Shown: positions 1 through 8,337 of the stretch, one piece after another
Numbering within the stretch: position 1 is the first letter of the stretch
How the letters are laid out: each line of letters starts with the position of its first letter
Source: Stigmatella aurantiaca DW4/3-1
GTDB lineage: Bacteria > Myxococcota > Myxococcia > Myxococcales > Myxococcaceae
Assembly: GCF_000165485.1 (NCBI RefSeq)
Contig: NC_014623.1
Coordinates: forward strand, 5,474,893 to 5,538,892
Reading direction: 5' to 3'
Length of the DNA: 64,000 nt
Notes under the pieces: generated by a model
What the model was told of the DNA's origin: nothing
The model's input: only the letters and a program-made list of their open reading frames with translations
Database searches by the model: none
Position numbers and translations under genes: made by a program

Positions 1-726
1 CCGGACAGCAACCTGGACCCCTTCGTGGTGCCACCTCCGGCCGTGGCGTACTTCGACAAGCTCAAGGAGAAGATGGCCTCGGAGCTGGAGTTCCTGCGGC
101 AGGAACGGCGGCTGCGCCAAGAACGGGCCCGCGGAGAGACCGAGCGGCGCGAGCGCGAGCGTCTGGCCGCCGAGGAGCAGCGCCGCCGCGTCGAGGCGCT
201 GGCCCGTCAGGTGACGGTGCGCACCGTGGAGAAGCGCAACTTCCTCGTGAACTTCGTCCCGTTCGGCGCGGGCCAGTTCCAGCAAGGCCGCAACAGCCTC
301 GGCATCGTCTTCGCCGCCACCGAGGGTGTGCTCGCGGTCACCAGCGTCATCGCCTACTTCGCCTACGAGGCCCTCTTCGAGACCTCCACCATCGAACTCG
401 ACGATGTGCTCACCGAGACAGGGCACGCGTCCATCACCGTGCGTTACATCCCCACCCGCCGCTCCGGCCAGGCGGATGGGTGGCGCCTGCTCAAGGTGGG
501 CTCGGCGGCCGGCTTCTACAGCATCTACGCGCTCGGCGTGGCGGACGCGCTCTACCACCACGAGGACCAGGTGACCCGCACCTCCATCGAGGAGCGGCCC
601 GAGCCCTCCCGGCCTGCCCCTCCCCCGCCCCAGGCCCCCTCAGAGCCGGAGCGGGGCACCTCGGCCCGCCTCCAGCTCTTTCCCACCTCCGGCGGGCTCG
701 GCGCCGGGCTCACCCTCACCTTCTAA
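1..726 (+). CDS. Membrane protein with N-terminal coiled coil, 5' end outside window
   Basis: The reading frame is open to the first base, so the true start lies upstream; a GTG at 25 is only the first start-like codon visible. The visible part has a strongly charged Arg/Glu stretch (about residues 20-75, likely coiled coil), then a hydrophobic region with the motif VPFGAGQFQQG and one or two membrane segments (IVFAATEGVLAVTSVIAYFA). A Pro-rich stretch precedes the end, which reads LGAGLTLTF. Function is unknown. The VPFGxGQ motif recurs in myxobacterial membrane proteins of unknown role (from memory). It is followed after 30 nt by the FHA activator gene and is probably co-transcribed with it. 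Confidence 0.75.
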   Translation, partial: PDSNLDPFVVPPPAVAYFDKLKEKMASELEFLRQERRLRQERARGETERRERERLAAEEQRRRVEALARQVTVRTVEKRNFLVNFVPFGAGQFQQGRNSLGIVFAATEGVLAVTSVIAYFAYEALFETSTIELDDVLTETGHASITVRYIPTRRSGQADGWRLLKVGSAAGFYSIYALGVADALYHHEDQVTRTSIEERPEPSRPAPPPPQAPSEPERGTSARLQLFPTSGGLGAGLTLTF

Positions 727-756
727 GCCCCAGGCATCCTCAGGAAGCGTCCCACC

Positions 757-2625
757 ATGGCCAGCCTCAGCGTTCGCACCCCTGACGGGAAGGTCCGCGC
801 GGTCTCCCTGCTCAAGCGCATCACCAGCATTGGACGGGGGCCGGACAACGACATCCCGCTCGACGATCCTTCCGTGCCCGACAGCGCCCTGCACGTGCTC
901 TTCGATGGCAGCCGCTACCAGGTGGGCAGCCTCGGGGCCGCGTTCCAGATCAACGGCAAGAAGCGCGACTCGCACGTGCTGGCCTCCCAGGACGTCATCC
1001 GCGTGGGCCAGACCGAGCTGACCTTCTCGCGCGACACCCCCGCCCCGCGCCCCACGCCCCCGCCCGCCATCACCGTGGAGGAGAACCCGGACTCGCACAC
1101 CGCCGAGCTGCCCGGCGTTCCCGGCCGCGAGCTGGCGATGCTGCGCCGGCTCACCACCTTCAGCGAGCGGCTGCTGGGCAGCTACGATCTGGACCGGATC
1201 CTCGAGAGCCTCATGGACGAGGCCATCGAGGTGACGCGCGCCGACAAGGGTTTCCTCATCCTGCTGGAGAGCAACGAGCCCCGGGTGAAGGTGGCCCGCA
1301 ACCTGTCCCGGGAGAACATCGAGGACGCGGTGGAGAAGTTGTCCGACTCGATCATCGCCAAGGTGGTGAAGGAGCAGAAGCCGCTCATCCTCGCCGATGC
1401 CATCGATGCCCCCGAGTTCAAGGCCAGCGAGTCGGTGGTGAACCTCAAGGTCCACTCCGTCATGTGCGTGCCCCTGATGCACAAGGCGAGCCTGTTTGGC
1501 CTCATCTACGTGGGCAATGACCGGCTGGTGAACCGCTTCGAGCCCAAGAGCCTGGACATGCTCACCATCTTCGCGGCGCAGGCCTCGCTCATCCTGCACA
1601 ACGCGCTGCTGGTCAACGAGCTGAAGCTGGACAACACCGAGCTGCGCAAGAAGCTGGAGGACCAGCGCTACGGCGACATCGTCGGGGCCTGCCAGGGCAT
1701 GAAGGAGGTGTACAAGCGCATCGACAAGATCGCCCTCACGGACATCTCCGTGCTCATCACCGGCGAGACGGGCACGGGCAAGGAGCTGATCGCCCGGGAG
1801 ATCCACCGCCACTCGCCGCGCGCCAAGGGCCCCTTCATCACCATCAACTGCGGCGCCATCCCGGAGAACCTCCTGGAGAGCGAGCTGTTCGGCCACGTGA
1901 AGGGCGCCTTCACCGGCGCGGTGGCCACCCGGCCCGGCAAGTTCCAGGCGGCCATCGGCGGCACGCTCTTTCTCGACGAGATCGGCGAGATGCCGTTGCA
2001 GCTCCAGGTGAAGCTCCTGCGCGCCTTGCAGGAGAAGGTCGTCTACAAGGTCGGCGACAACCGGGGCGAGCCCGTGGACATCCGCGTCGTGGCCGCGACG
2101 AACAAGGTCCTCGAGGAGGAGGTGAAGCGCAACACCTTCCGGGAGGACCTCTACTACCGGCTCAACGTCGTCACCTTGAAGCTGCCCCCGCTGCGCGAGC
2201 GTGGCGAGGACGTGCAGGTGCTGGGCCGGTTCTTCCTCCAGAAGTACGCCAAGGAGTTCAACTCCAAGGTCCGGGGCTTCACCCCGGCGGCCACCGTGGC
2301 CATGAAGAAGTACGCCTGGCCGGGCAACATCCGCGAGTTGGAGAACCGCATCAAGAAGGCCTCGGTGCTCGCCGACAAGCCCCTGCTGGGGGCCGATGAT
2401 CTGGACCTCAAGCCGGAGAACCTGGAGCCCATCATGCCCCTGCTCCAGGCCAAGGAAGAGTTCCAGAAGCGCTACATCAACGAGGTGCTGGCCCGGAACA
2501 ACGGCAACCGCACCAAGACGGCCAAGGATCTCGGCGTGGATCCGCGCACCATCTTCCGCCACCTGGAGAAGATGGAGGCCGAGAAGAGCGGCCGTCCCCT
2601 GCCCCCCGAAGAGGAAGAGTTCTGA
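757..2625 (+). CDS. FHA-GAF-AAA+ sigma-54-dependent transcriptional activator
   Basis: This 622-aa enhancer-binding protein has an N-terminal FHA domain (about 20-95, IGRGPDNDI) in place of a receiver. A GAF domain follows (about 135-290). The AAA+ sigma-54 module (about 308-540) has Walker A GETGTGKE near 335, the sigma-54 contact loop GAFTGA near 383 and FLDEIGEMP. A Fis-type helix-turn-helix closes the protein (NRTKTAKDLGVDPRTIFRHL). By family knowledge, FHA input means control by phospho-threonine binding, probably from a Ser/Thr kinase, and GAF may bind a small ligand. An AGGAAG ribosome site precedes ATG 757. The stop overlaps the next start (TGATG), so the lipoproteins downstream are translationally coupled to it. 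Confidence 0.95.
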   Translation: MASLSVRTPDGKVRAVSLLKRITSIGRGPDNDIPLDDPSVPDSALHVLFDGSRYQVGSLGAAFQINGKKRDSHVLASQDVIRVGQTELTFSRDTPAPRPTPPPAITVEENPDSHTAELPGVPGRELAMLRRLTTFSERLLGSYDLDRILESLMDEAIEVTRADKGFLILLESNEPRVKVARNLSRENIEDAVEKLSDSIIAKVVKEQKPLILADAIDAPEFKASESVVNLKVHSVMCVPLMHKASLFGLIYVGNDRLVNRFEPKSLDMLTIFAAQASLILHNALLVNELKLDNTELRKKLEDQRYGDIVGACQGMKEVYKRIDKIALTDISVLITGETGTGKELIAREIHRHSPRAKGPFITINCGAIPENLLESELFGHVKGAFTGAVATRPGKFQAAIGGTLFLDEIGEMPLQLQVKLLRALQEKVVYKVGDNRGEPVDIRVVAATNKVLEEEVKRNTFREDLYYRLNVVTLKLPPLRERGEDVQVLGRFFLQKYAKEFNSKVRGFTPAATVAMKKYAWPGNIRELENRIKKASVLADKPLLGADDLDLKPENLEPIMPLLQAKEEFQKRYINEVLARNNGNRTKTAKDLGVDPRTIFRHLEKMEAEKSGRPLPPEEEEF

Positions 2626-3164
2626 TGCGCTGGCTGACATGGATGGGGGCCGTGTGCGTGGCCAGTGGGTGCATGCTCCCCCAGGACGACATCTTCCTGG
2701 AGGAGCTGCCCGAGCGCCGCAACCGCCCTCCCCGCATCGTGGAGACGCAGGTGCAGCCCCCCGTGCGCATCATCCGGGACTTCGGCGCGGCGGGCCAATG
2801 CGAGCTGGAGTTCTCCGTCATCGTGGAGGACCCGGATGTGGACGATCGCATCTCGGTGAAGTGGTACCTCGACTACAACCCGCAGAACCCCATCGGTCCG
2901 TACCGCGAGACGGATCTCGCCCGGAATGGCCAGAGCCAGCGGGGCGAGCGCGCCACGTTGAACATCAACCTGCGGGCGGCCAACAGCCCCCTGCGGGAGC
3001 TGGGGACGCACCTGGTGGAGGCGCTGGTGACCGACTCCCGGCTGCTCGCGGGCCGCCAGCCGGAGTCCATTACCTATGAAGGCGATGGGGGCGTCATCGT
3101 CAACCCCGGCTTCGTGGTGACCTACTCGTGGTTCGTCACCACCGTGCAGGGAGATTGCACATGA
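2625..3164 (+). CDS. Small lipoprotein of unknown function
   Basis: The 179-aa product starts with a lipoprotein signal (MRWLTWMGAVCVASGC) whose lipobox ASGC predicts lipidation at Cys16. The mature part has no motif I recognise; it reads like a beta-rich exported domain (CELEFSVIVEDPDVDDRISVKWYL, in part). Its start overlaps the stop of the FHA activator and its own stop overlaps the next start (ATGA at 3161-3164). The three genes therefore form a coupled unit, and the lipoproteins are likely partners or outputs of the regulator. Function not assigned. Confidence 0.85.
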   Translation: MRWLTWMGAVCVASGCMLPQDDIFLEELPERRNRPPRIVETQVQPPVRIIRDFGAAGQCELEFSVIVEDPDVDDRISVKWYLDYNPQNPIGPYRETDLARNGQSQRGERATLNINLRAANSPLRELGTHLVEALVTDSRLLAGRQPESITYEGDGGVIVNPGFVVTYSWFVTTVQGDCT

Positions 3165-4774
3165 GACGCCTGCGCCCTGGCCTCCTGGGGCTCGCCCTGG
3201 CGAGCGCGTCCTGCGCGTACCTGCCGGACTCCCCCGAGGATGTTCAGCTTGTCTGCCGCAGGGATGCCGAGTGCGCCGAAGGACAGGTGTGCTTCGCGGA
3301 CGGCTGTGGCGACCCGGGCCAGAACATCGTCGTGGAGGTCAAACCCGATCCCGCCGCCGGGCTGCACGCGCAGGACTTCGCCGTGGAGAACCTGCGGCCC
3401 CAGCACCACCTGGAGCTGTTCGGCCCCGCCACCCTCCGCGGCCGGGTCCAGCGGCAACTGCCCCAGGATGGCTCGCCCACCACCGTGCCCTACCTGAGCC
3501 CCGTGTTCGTCCGGGCCACCGGCGAGAGCCGCCTCATTCCCGGGCTGACGCGCAGCTTCGAGGGAAACCTCGTCCCGGACACCGAGGGGTACACGCTCGC
3601 GGTGGGCTCCGGGAGCTACACCGTCACGCTGCTGACGAAGGACGCATCGATTCCCCCCCAGACCGCGGAGGGCGTGGGGGTGGAGCCCGGCTGGACCGTG
3701 CCGCTCGACTTCGTCCTGCCCTCCTCCGCGTCCCTCACGCGCCTGGCCGGCAAGGTGGTGGGCGAAGACAACCAGCCCGTGAACGAGGTGCTGGAGATCC
3801 AGGCGCTGGACGATGCGCTGAAGCCCCTGTCCCAGCGCGTCTCCGTCACGCGGGAGACGGGCGAGTTCCTGCTGTCGCTGCCCCCGGCGGCCGCCCGGCT
3901 CGATCACGTCCTCATCCAGGTGACGGCGCCCCGGGCTGGAGGGCTGTTTCCCCAGCGGGAGTTTTCCGTGGACCCGCGCCCGGGCGTCACCGCGCCGCTC
4001 GTCCTGGAGAACGCCGGGGCGGCCGTGGTGGTGAGCGGCCGGGTCGTGGACCGCGCGGGCCAGCCCGTGGCCGATGCCGGCGTGTACCTCCAGGGCAAGG
4101 TCCGGGGCGGTGGCCAGTTCCACAGCCTCACCGTGCGCACGCGGGCGGATGGCCGCTTCGAGCTCCAGTCCCTGCCGAGCCTTCCGGACACGCCCCTGAC
4201 CCTCTATGCGATTCCCCCCAGCGGCGCGGTTTCAGGCATCACCCGCCAGGCCACGCTGGTTCCCCCTGGGGGGCTCTCCTCGCAAGAGGTGGTCTGCCCC
4301 AACAAGGTCATCGTGCAAGGGGCGCTGCTGCGGCCCGAAGGAGGCCCCGCGGCAGGCGTGAAGGTGGTGGCCGATCCCGTGGGGGCTGTTCCCGGCTGGC
4401 CCCGGCCAGCCCAGGGCGCCGAGGTGAGCTCCGCCACCGATGAGGACGGGGTCTACAGCCTCCGGTTGGATCCGGGCGAGTACCGCTTCGACTTCATGCC
4501 GGGGGAGAACCTGCCGCGCGTCAGCCGCTTCGTGCCCGTGCTGGCCGCGGAGACCATGCAGGTGGAGCCCTTCACCCTCTCCAAGGGGCGCCGCGTCACC
4601 GGCCGGGTCACCCTGAGCGATCCGCAGCGCCAGATCCCCTCCCGGGTGGCGCCCTACGCCGACATCCAGTTCTTCCGCGTGGTGAACGTGGCCGGCAAGC
4701 CCACCGCGATCCGGTTGGCGCAAACGGTGGCCGACAGCGCGGGCGACTACACCGCTACCCTCCCCACACGTTGA
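3161..4774 (+). CDS. Lipoprotein with Cys-rich module and carboxypeptidase-regulatory-like domains
   Basis: The start at 3161 overlaps the previous stop and gives a clean lipoprotein signal (lipobox ASASC, Cys about 18). The 537-aa protein has a short Cys-rich segment (CRRDAECAEGQVCFADGCG), then several beta-sandwich repeats of the CarboxypepD_reg/SdrD-B type. The recurring pattern is G(R/K)VV-x-AxQPVxxAxVxxxG followed by DGxFxLxSLP (for example residues about 195-240, 290-345 and 430-470). Such domains are structural; in myxobacteria they occur in surface lipoproteins. No enzyme active site is seen. It probably sits in the outer membrane. A hairpin just past the stop is a likely terminator. 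Confidence 0.85.
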   Translation: MRRLRPGLLGLALASASCAYLPDSPEDVQLVCRRDAECAEGQVCFADGCGDPGQNIVVEVKPDPAAGLHAQDFAVENLRPQHHLELFGPATLRGRVQRQLPQDGSPTTVPYLSPVFVRATGESRLIPGLTRSFEGNLVPDTEGYTLAVGSGSYTVTLLTKDASIPPQTAEGVGVEPGWTVPLDFVLPSSASLTRLAGKVVGEDNQPVNEVLEIQALDDALKPLSQRVSVTRETGEFLLSLPPAAARLDHVLIQVTAPRAGGLFPQREFSVDPRPGVTAPLVLENAGAAVVVSGRVVDRAGQPVADAGVYLQGKVRGGGQFHSLTVRTRADGRFELQSLPSLPDTPLTLYAIPPSGAVSGITRQATLVPPGGLSSQEVVCPNKVIVQGALLRPEGGPAAGVKVVADPVGAVPGWPRPAQGAEVSSATDEDGVYSLRLDPGEYRFDFMPGENLPRVSRFVPVLAAETMQVEPFTLSKGRRVTGRVTLSDPQRQIPSRVAPYADIQFFRVVNVAGKPTAIRLAQTVADSAGDYTATLPTR

Positions 4775-4775
4775 A

Positions 4776-4816
4776 AAGCCCATCCCCCGGTACGCCAAGG
4801 ACCAGAGGACGGGCTT
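4776..4816. terminator. Probable bidirectional terminator
   Basis: AAGCCC-A-TCC and GGA-C-GGGCTT can pair over 9 bp with one mismatch around a loop of about 20 nt. It lies between two convergent genes (ends 4774 and 4839). There is no long T tract, so the call rests on position and stem. Confidence 0.5.
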
Positions 4817-4838
4817 GCGGGAGCAGAAGGCGGGTGGC

Positions 4839-5405
4839 TTAGCTCTTCGCGCGCGCGATCAGCTCGTTCATCGGCATGACCGGGTTGAGCGCCTGCCGGG
4901 CATGTTCCGCACCGCGCACGGGCAGCGACGCATCAATGAGGCCCGCTTGGAGCATGATCGACCCCATGTCCCAGTAGAGGTTCTCGGATTCGATCTTGTC
5001 CCCGTGCTGATCGAACTGGACGATGACCACCATGGCCAGCTCGATCCACCGGTTCGTCGGCGGTATCCCTGGCAGGATCCAATCCATCTGAATGGAGTGC
5101 GTAAACTTCAGCACGAACTCGTCCACGATCCGGTTCTGCCCCGCCGTGCGGGTGATGGGCTCGATGGCGATGTCCGGGGGGAGTTGGTTGAGGAAGTGCT
5201 TGGAGTAGAAAACCTTGAGGTCCTCTGCGTTCAAGGCCCCCACCATCAAGGGCACGATGTTCACGCGGGGCGTGTCCGTCATCGTCCCCATCGCTTCCTC
5301 CGTGCTCTTGGCCTTGAACTCGGAGCGCAGATGGTCATCCCAGTGACTCGCCATCTCATGCACGTTCAGCTGCTCCACGTCCGTCGACGCCAACAACTCA
5401 CTCAT
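4839..5405 (-). CDS. NTF2/SnoaL-like protein
   Basis: ATG 5405 is chosen over an upstream in-frame start at 5429 because AAAGGAG sits 7 nt before it. The 188-aa product looks like an alpha+beta-barrel NTF2/SnoaL domain. The segment HSIQMDWILPGIPPTNRWIE, the strand LAMVVIVQFD, and ESENLYWDMGSIMLQAGLID near the C-terminus match the pattern in SnoaL-like proteins and in NTF2-like partners of dienelactone hydrolases. That similarity is from memory. The substrate is unknown. It appears to be a single gene, bounded by hairpins on both sides. Confidence 0.8.
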   Translation of the reverse strand: MSELLASTDVEQLNVHEMASHWDDHLRSEFKAKSTEEAMGTMTDTPRVNIVPLMVGALNAEDLKVFYSKHFLNQLPPDIAIEPITRTAGQNRIVDEFVLKFTHSIQMDWILPGIPPTNRWIELAMVVIVQFDQHGDKIESENLYWDMGSIMLQAGLIDASLPVRGAEHARQALNPVMPMNELIARAKS

Positions 5406-5443
5406 GGGCGACTCCTTTCGTAAGACCACTGTATTGGCTTCGC

Positions 5444-5482
5444 GGGACCTGAGCCACGGTGCAGGCTGCGCCGTGAGGTCCC
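5444..5482. terminator. Long hairpin upstream of the NTF2-like gene
   Basis: GGGACCT (5444-5450) pairs with AGGTCCC (5476-5482), and CACGGTGC (5455-5462) with GCGCCGTG (5468-5475). The result is a 15-bp stem with a 4-nt bulge and a 5-nt loop. It lies between the 5655-6170 gene and the 4839-5405 gene, both on the minus strand. It may be a terminator for the first or a leader structure of the second. The rest of 5406-5654 shows no gene. Confidence 0.45.
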
Positions 5483-5654
5483 ATGGCTACGTTAACAGCG
5501 GCACGTGACACGCACGGAAAAGTGAGGGCGCATCCCCGCGTGAGATCCAACGGATCTGCACGATTGAAACCCGGGTCTACGATGGGCCTGGGGTCTGTCT
5601 TTACATCCCTGGGGTCCAACTCAACCCGCCCCATGCAAAGTCACACAGAAAAGC

Positions 5655-6170
5655 TCATGGAGGGCGATTTCCGCTCTTCTGGCGCGCGGCAGCGAAGGCG
5701 GACTGGAGCGCATCCACCGCCCCGCCCACCTCGTCGGCGTACTGCACGGCGTGGATGGTGTAGAGGTCTTGCACCTCCTCCATGCGGCGAAAGACGGTGC
5801 GCAGCTCGGAGCGATCTCGCGAGTGGAGGGCACAATGGCTCTCACGCTCGCGCAGCTTCTCCAGCCACCTCGTGCGCACGCGCATCCACTGTTGATCCAC
5901 ATCGCGGGGGGCGATCTCGGAGGCGCGCACCAGCTTCTCGCGCTCGGTCTCCAGTTCCGCCCACAGCCCTTGCGCGTCCTGGAGGCACTCGCTGTAGCTG
6001 AGCACCTGCTCCGCCGCGGGCAAGCGCTCGGGGGTCATCGACGCCACCGAGCGGCTGACGTTCACGATGAGCCACAGGCAGAAGACCGTGACCAGCACGA
6101 GGTAGCCCCCATAGGTGGCGGCGCGAAAGGGGCGGTACTTGGCGTCTTTCCGGGGGTCTGAGACGGACAC
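5655..6170 (-). CDS. Single-pass membrane protein, unknown function
   Basis: GTG-started 171-aa protein. After about 18 cytoplasmic residues comes one membrane helix (YGGYLVLVTVFCLWLIVNV). A mainly helical, charged domain follows, with two Cys (SECLQDAQ and ESHCALHS) and likely coiled-coil stretches such as LWAELETEREKLVRASE. No family recognised. Codon third positions are GC-rich throughout, supporting a real gene. It shares its direction with the TPR membrane protein 77 nt upstream, and both have the layout of a short N-tail, one helix and a helical extracytoplasmic part. Confidence 0.7.
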   Translation of the reverse strand: MSVSDPRKDAKYRPFRAATYGGYLVLVTVFCLWLIVNVSRSVASMTPERLPAAEQVLSYSECLQDAQGLWAELETEREKLVRASEIAPRDVDQQWMRVRTRWLEKLRERESHCALHSRDRSELRTVFRRMEEVQDLYTIHAVQYADEVGGAVDALQSAFAAARQKSGNRPP

Positions 6171-6247
6171 GGGGCCCAGGTCTTACGACCGAGGGCCCCG
6201 CGTGGCAACACCCATCCCGGCCTCACCGGGAGACAAGGTCGCCGGAG

Positions 6248-7255
6248 CTACTGTCCCGCGGGCTGCGCGGGGGCCGGCGCCGCGGGGGCCGGCGCCGCCG
6301 CCGCCGGGGGGGTGGGCACCGGGGCCGCCACCGCTGGGGCGGCCGGAGCCGCCGGGGCCGCATCAGGGCCCCCCAGCTGGCGCTTGGCCGAGTTCAGGCG
6401 CGCGCGCATCGCCCCCAGGTACTGGGTCGCCGGGTAGGTGGCGATGGCATCACGCACCGTGGCCAGCGCCTTCTCGGTCTGATTGGTCTCCTGGTAGGAC
6501 TGGGCCAGCAGCACCATGGCGTAGTCGCGCGTCTTGGAGCGCTTGTCCCCATCGACGAAGCGGGCCAGGAGCGGCACGGCCTGATCGTGCTTGCCGAGGT
6601 TGTTGTAGGCGGCGCCCAGGAAGAAGGACGCATCCAGCGCGTCCGCCTCGGAGGGGTTCATCGCCATGAAGCGCGCGAGATCCTCCACCGTGCCCTTCAT
6701 GTCGTTGCGGCGGAAGGCGGCCTTGCCACGCTCGAAGGCGGAGTCACCGATCTCCTTGCGCAGCAGGGCCGCGCGATCGTTGAGTGCCTGACGCTCCAGC
6801 CCCGACAGGCGCGTGGTGTCCAGCTTCACCAGCGCGTCGATGCCCTTGAGCCGCTCGTCTCCCGGCAGCGTCGTCATCAGCTTGTAGACCTCGGCCGCGG
6901 AGCGCTGAGCGCCCTGGTTGGCGGCCAGCTCCCCGCGCTGCTTGTCGAGCTCCGAGGTCAGGTCGGTCACCATCTTCTCGAGCCGCTCGCGCTCGGCGCC
7001 GGCCGTGGAAGTGCGCGCATTGCTGATGAGCAGCGCGCCGCCCGCGGCCAGAATGGCGAAGAGGGCGTAGGCCACCCCCGAGGAGATCCACTGCCGCTTC
7101 TGGAAATCCTCGTGGCGCTTGCCGACGGCCTTCACCTCGGCATGCAGGTTCTTCAGCAAGTTGTCGGTCTTGATGACGAGGTTGCGGGCCTCGATCACTT
7201 CCTTGCGGATCTCCGACAGTTCCTTGTCAACCTCTGGCTTTTGCTCGGATGCCAT
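6248..7255 (-). CDS. TPR-containing membrane protein with Ala/Pro-rich tail
   Basis: The start is placed at ATG 7255 (AGAAAG 6 nt upstream); ATG 7261 is possible. The roughly 335-aa product begins with a coiled coil ([20 protein letters not shown]), then a membrane helix ([19 protein letters not shown]). Helical TPR-like repeats follow (about 170-285; [60 protein letters not shown]). The final 40 residues are almost only Ala and Pro. The repeats are probably periplasmic protein-binding units. A role in a cell-envelope complex is inferred; the partner is unknown. Confidence 0.8.
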   Translation of the reverse strand: MASEQKPEVDKELSEIRKEVIEARNLVIKTDNLLKNLHAEVKAVGKRHEDFQKRQWISSGVAYALFAILAAGGALLISNARTSTAGAERERLEKMVTDLTSELDKQRGELAANQGAQRSAAEVYKLMTTLPGDERLKGIDALVKLDTTRLSGLERQALNDRAALLRKEIGDSAFERGKAAFRRNDMKGTVEDLARFMAMNPSEADALDASFFLGAAYNNLGKHDQAVPLLARFVDGDKRSKTRDYAMVLLAQSYQETNQTEKALATVRDAIATYPATQYLGAMRARLNSAKRQLGGPDAAPAAPAAPAVAAPVPTPPAAAAPAPAAPAPAQPAGQ

Positions 7256-7370
7256 GGACATCTTTCTGGTGGGCCCGGATACGACTTCGACCGGCTCGCG
7301 CATCTTAAAAGTTCCCCCGACGGATCAATGAGTTTCCGGCAGCGGAACAGGGTTTGGAGAAAACTCATTT

Positions 7371-7412
7371 CCGGGCGCTTGCCCAGTGGCAGGCAACAGA
7401 GCAGGCGCCCGG
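7371..7412. terminator. Nested hairpin, probable terminator of the barrel gene
   Basis: CCGGGCGC (7371-7378) pairs with GCGCCCGG (7405-7412). Inside, TTGCC can pair with GGCAA. It lies just after the stop of the minus-strand gene 7420-8106 and before the TPR gene. Confidence 0.55.
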
Positions 7413-7419
7413 AGGTTGG

Positions 7420-8106
7420 CTAGAAGGCGGATCTCCCGGGCTGGGAGGGGCCCGGGGGGAATGTGTAGGTCACCCCCAGGGCGAACCAACTCCCCCCCGC
7501 ATTGAAGGTGCCGAACTTCCTGCCCTGGGACTCCACCGCGCCCCGGGCCAGCAGCCACCGGTACTCGGCGGTGAGGCCCCAGACGGGCGTCAAGCGCAGG
7601 GTCGCCCCCGCGGTGGCCCCCCAGGCCTGGGTGACCGTCTCCTTGGGCGACTGCCCCTCGAAGGCCGCGGAGGCCAGCAAGGGCCCCGCCAGGATCCCCG
7701 CGAATGGCACCAGCCCCTCGGGGCCCACGTCCAGGGCGCCCTGGAAGCGCACCCCCACCAGGGCCCCGTAGGCGGCCGTGGTCAGCCGGGGCTGGCCCGT
7801 GAGCTGCAACCGTTCCAGGGTGGCAAACAGGTCGATCCCCACCTCCACGAGGCCGGTGATGCCATACGCGAAGGAGGCCATCCCGATGGGACTGCCCCGG
7901 GAGCGCTGAGCGGGCGCCAGTCCCGCGTTCTCCGGCCGGGATTCGTAGCGGTCATAAAAGGTGTTGTTGGCCACGAGCCGCCACCCGCCCTGCACGGTGA
8001 TGCGGCCCACACCCTCGGTGGGGGGCAGCATGCCCTCCTCGGCGAAGGCGCACGGGGCCGCGAGGACGGCGGCGAGGGCCAGGCTGCTGCACATCCTCCC
8101 GCGCAT
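7420..8106 (-). CDS. Outer-membrane beta-barrel protein
   Basis: ATG 8106 gives a signal peptide (SSLALAAVLAAPCAFA) and a 228-aa product. The mature part is rich in amphipathic beta strands with alternating aromatic and small residues (AAYGALVGVRFQGALDV, GATAGATLRLTPVWGLTAEYRW) and ends in a strand, SWFALGVTYTF, close to the C-terminus. This is typical of small outer-membrane barrels; no enzymatic motif is seen. The frame stays open upstream to 8307, but the first 67 codons are better explained by an overlapping 51-aa gene in another frame, whose TGA overlaps this ATG (TGATG). Confidence 0.8.
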   Translation of the reverse strand: MRGRMCSSLALAAVLAAPCAFAEEGMLPPTEGVGRITVQGGWRLVANNTFYDRYESRPENAGLAPAQRSRGSPIGMASFAYGITGLVEVGIDLFATLERLQLTGQPRLTTAAYGALVGVRFQGALDVGPEGLVPFAGILAGPLLASAAFEGQSPKETVTQAWGATAGATLRLTPVWGLTAEYRWLLARGAVESQGRKFGTFNAGGSWFALGVTYTFPPGPSQPGRSAF

Positions 8107-8261
8107 CAGGGGCCCTTCCGGCGCAGCGCGATCTCGAGGAACGTGGTCCGCTGGCGGCGCACCGAGGCGAGCAGGCACCGCGCCACGCACAGTGCTCCGA
8201 ACTCCCGGAACACGATGTCGAGGTTGGCCAGCACGTCCCGGAGGGTGATCACGCCGCGCAT
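8106..8261 (-). CDS. Small 51-aa protein translationally coupled to the barrel gene
   Basis: ATG 8261 is preceded by GAGGATGGATGC, giving GAGG about 8 nt upstream. The ORF begins MRGVITLRDVLANLDIVFRE, is rich in Leu and Arg, and ends at TGA 8106-8108, overlapping the next gene's ATG. Nearly every codon ends in G or C, unlike the competing frame. A promoter-like sequence lies just upstream (8306-8333). The product is a helical, basic peptide with two Cys and no signal sequence. I do not recognise it. It may regulate or accompany the barrel protein, or serve as a leader ORF. Confidence 0.65.
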   Translation of the reverse strand: MRGVITLRDVLANLDIVFREFGALCVARCLLASVRRQRTTFLEIALRRKGP

Positions 8262-8305
8262 GCATCCATCCTCGTTTCCCCACCCACGCTACAGGGATGT
8301 GGCGC

Positions 8306-8333
8306 ACCGTAACAGCGACCCTTGGAGCGTCAA
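8306..8333 (-). promoter_or_regulatory. Candidate sigma-70-type promoter for the 51-aa/barrel operon
   Basis: On the minus strand TTGACG (8333-8328) and TACGGT (8311-8306) are 16 bp apart. The stop of mutL is 5 nt upstream, so this separates the small operon from mutL. Found by eye only. Confidence 0.4.
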
Positions 8334-8337
8334 TTTT

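Noticed and set aside
640-2640. Long minus-strand ORF opposite the FHA activator
   Set aside because: Shadow of the plus-strand gene: sequence is Leu/Gly/His-rich without motifs, and codon third positions reflect the other strand.
5451-5470. Possible sigma-54 promoter (TGGCTCAGGTCCCGCG, minus strand) for the NTF2-like gene
   Set aside because: Only GG and GC agree; it lies inside the hairpin arms, so chance similarity is likely.
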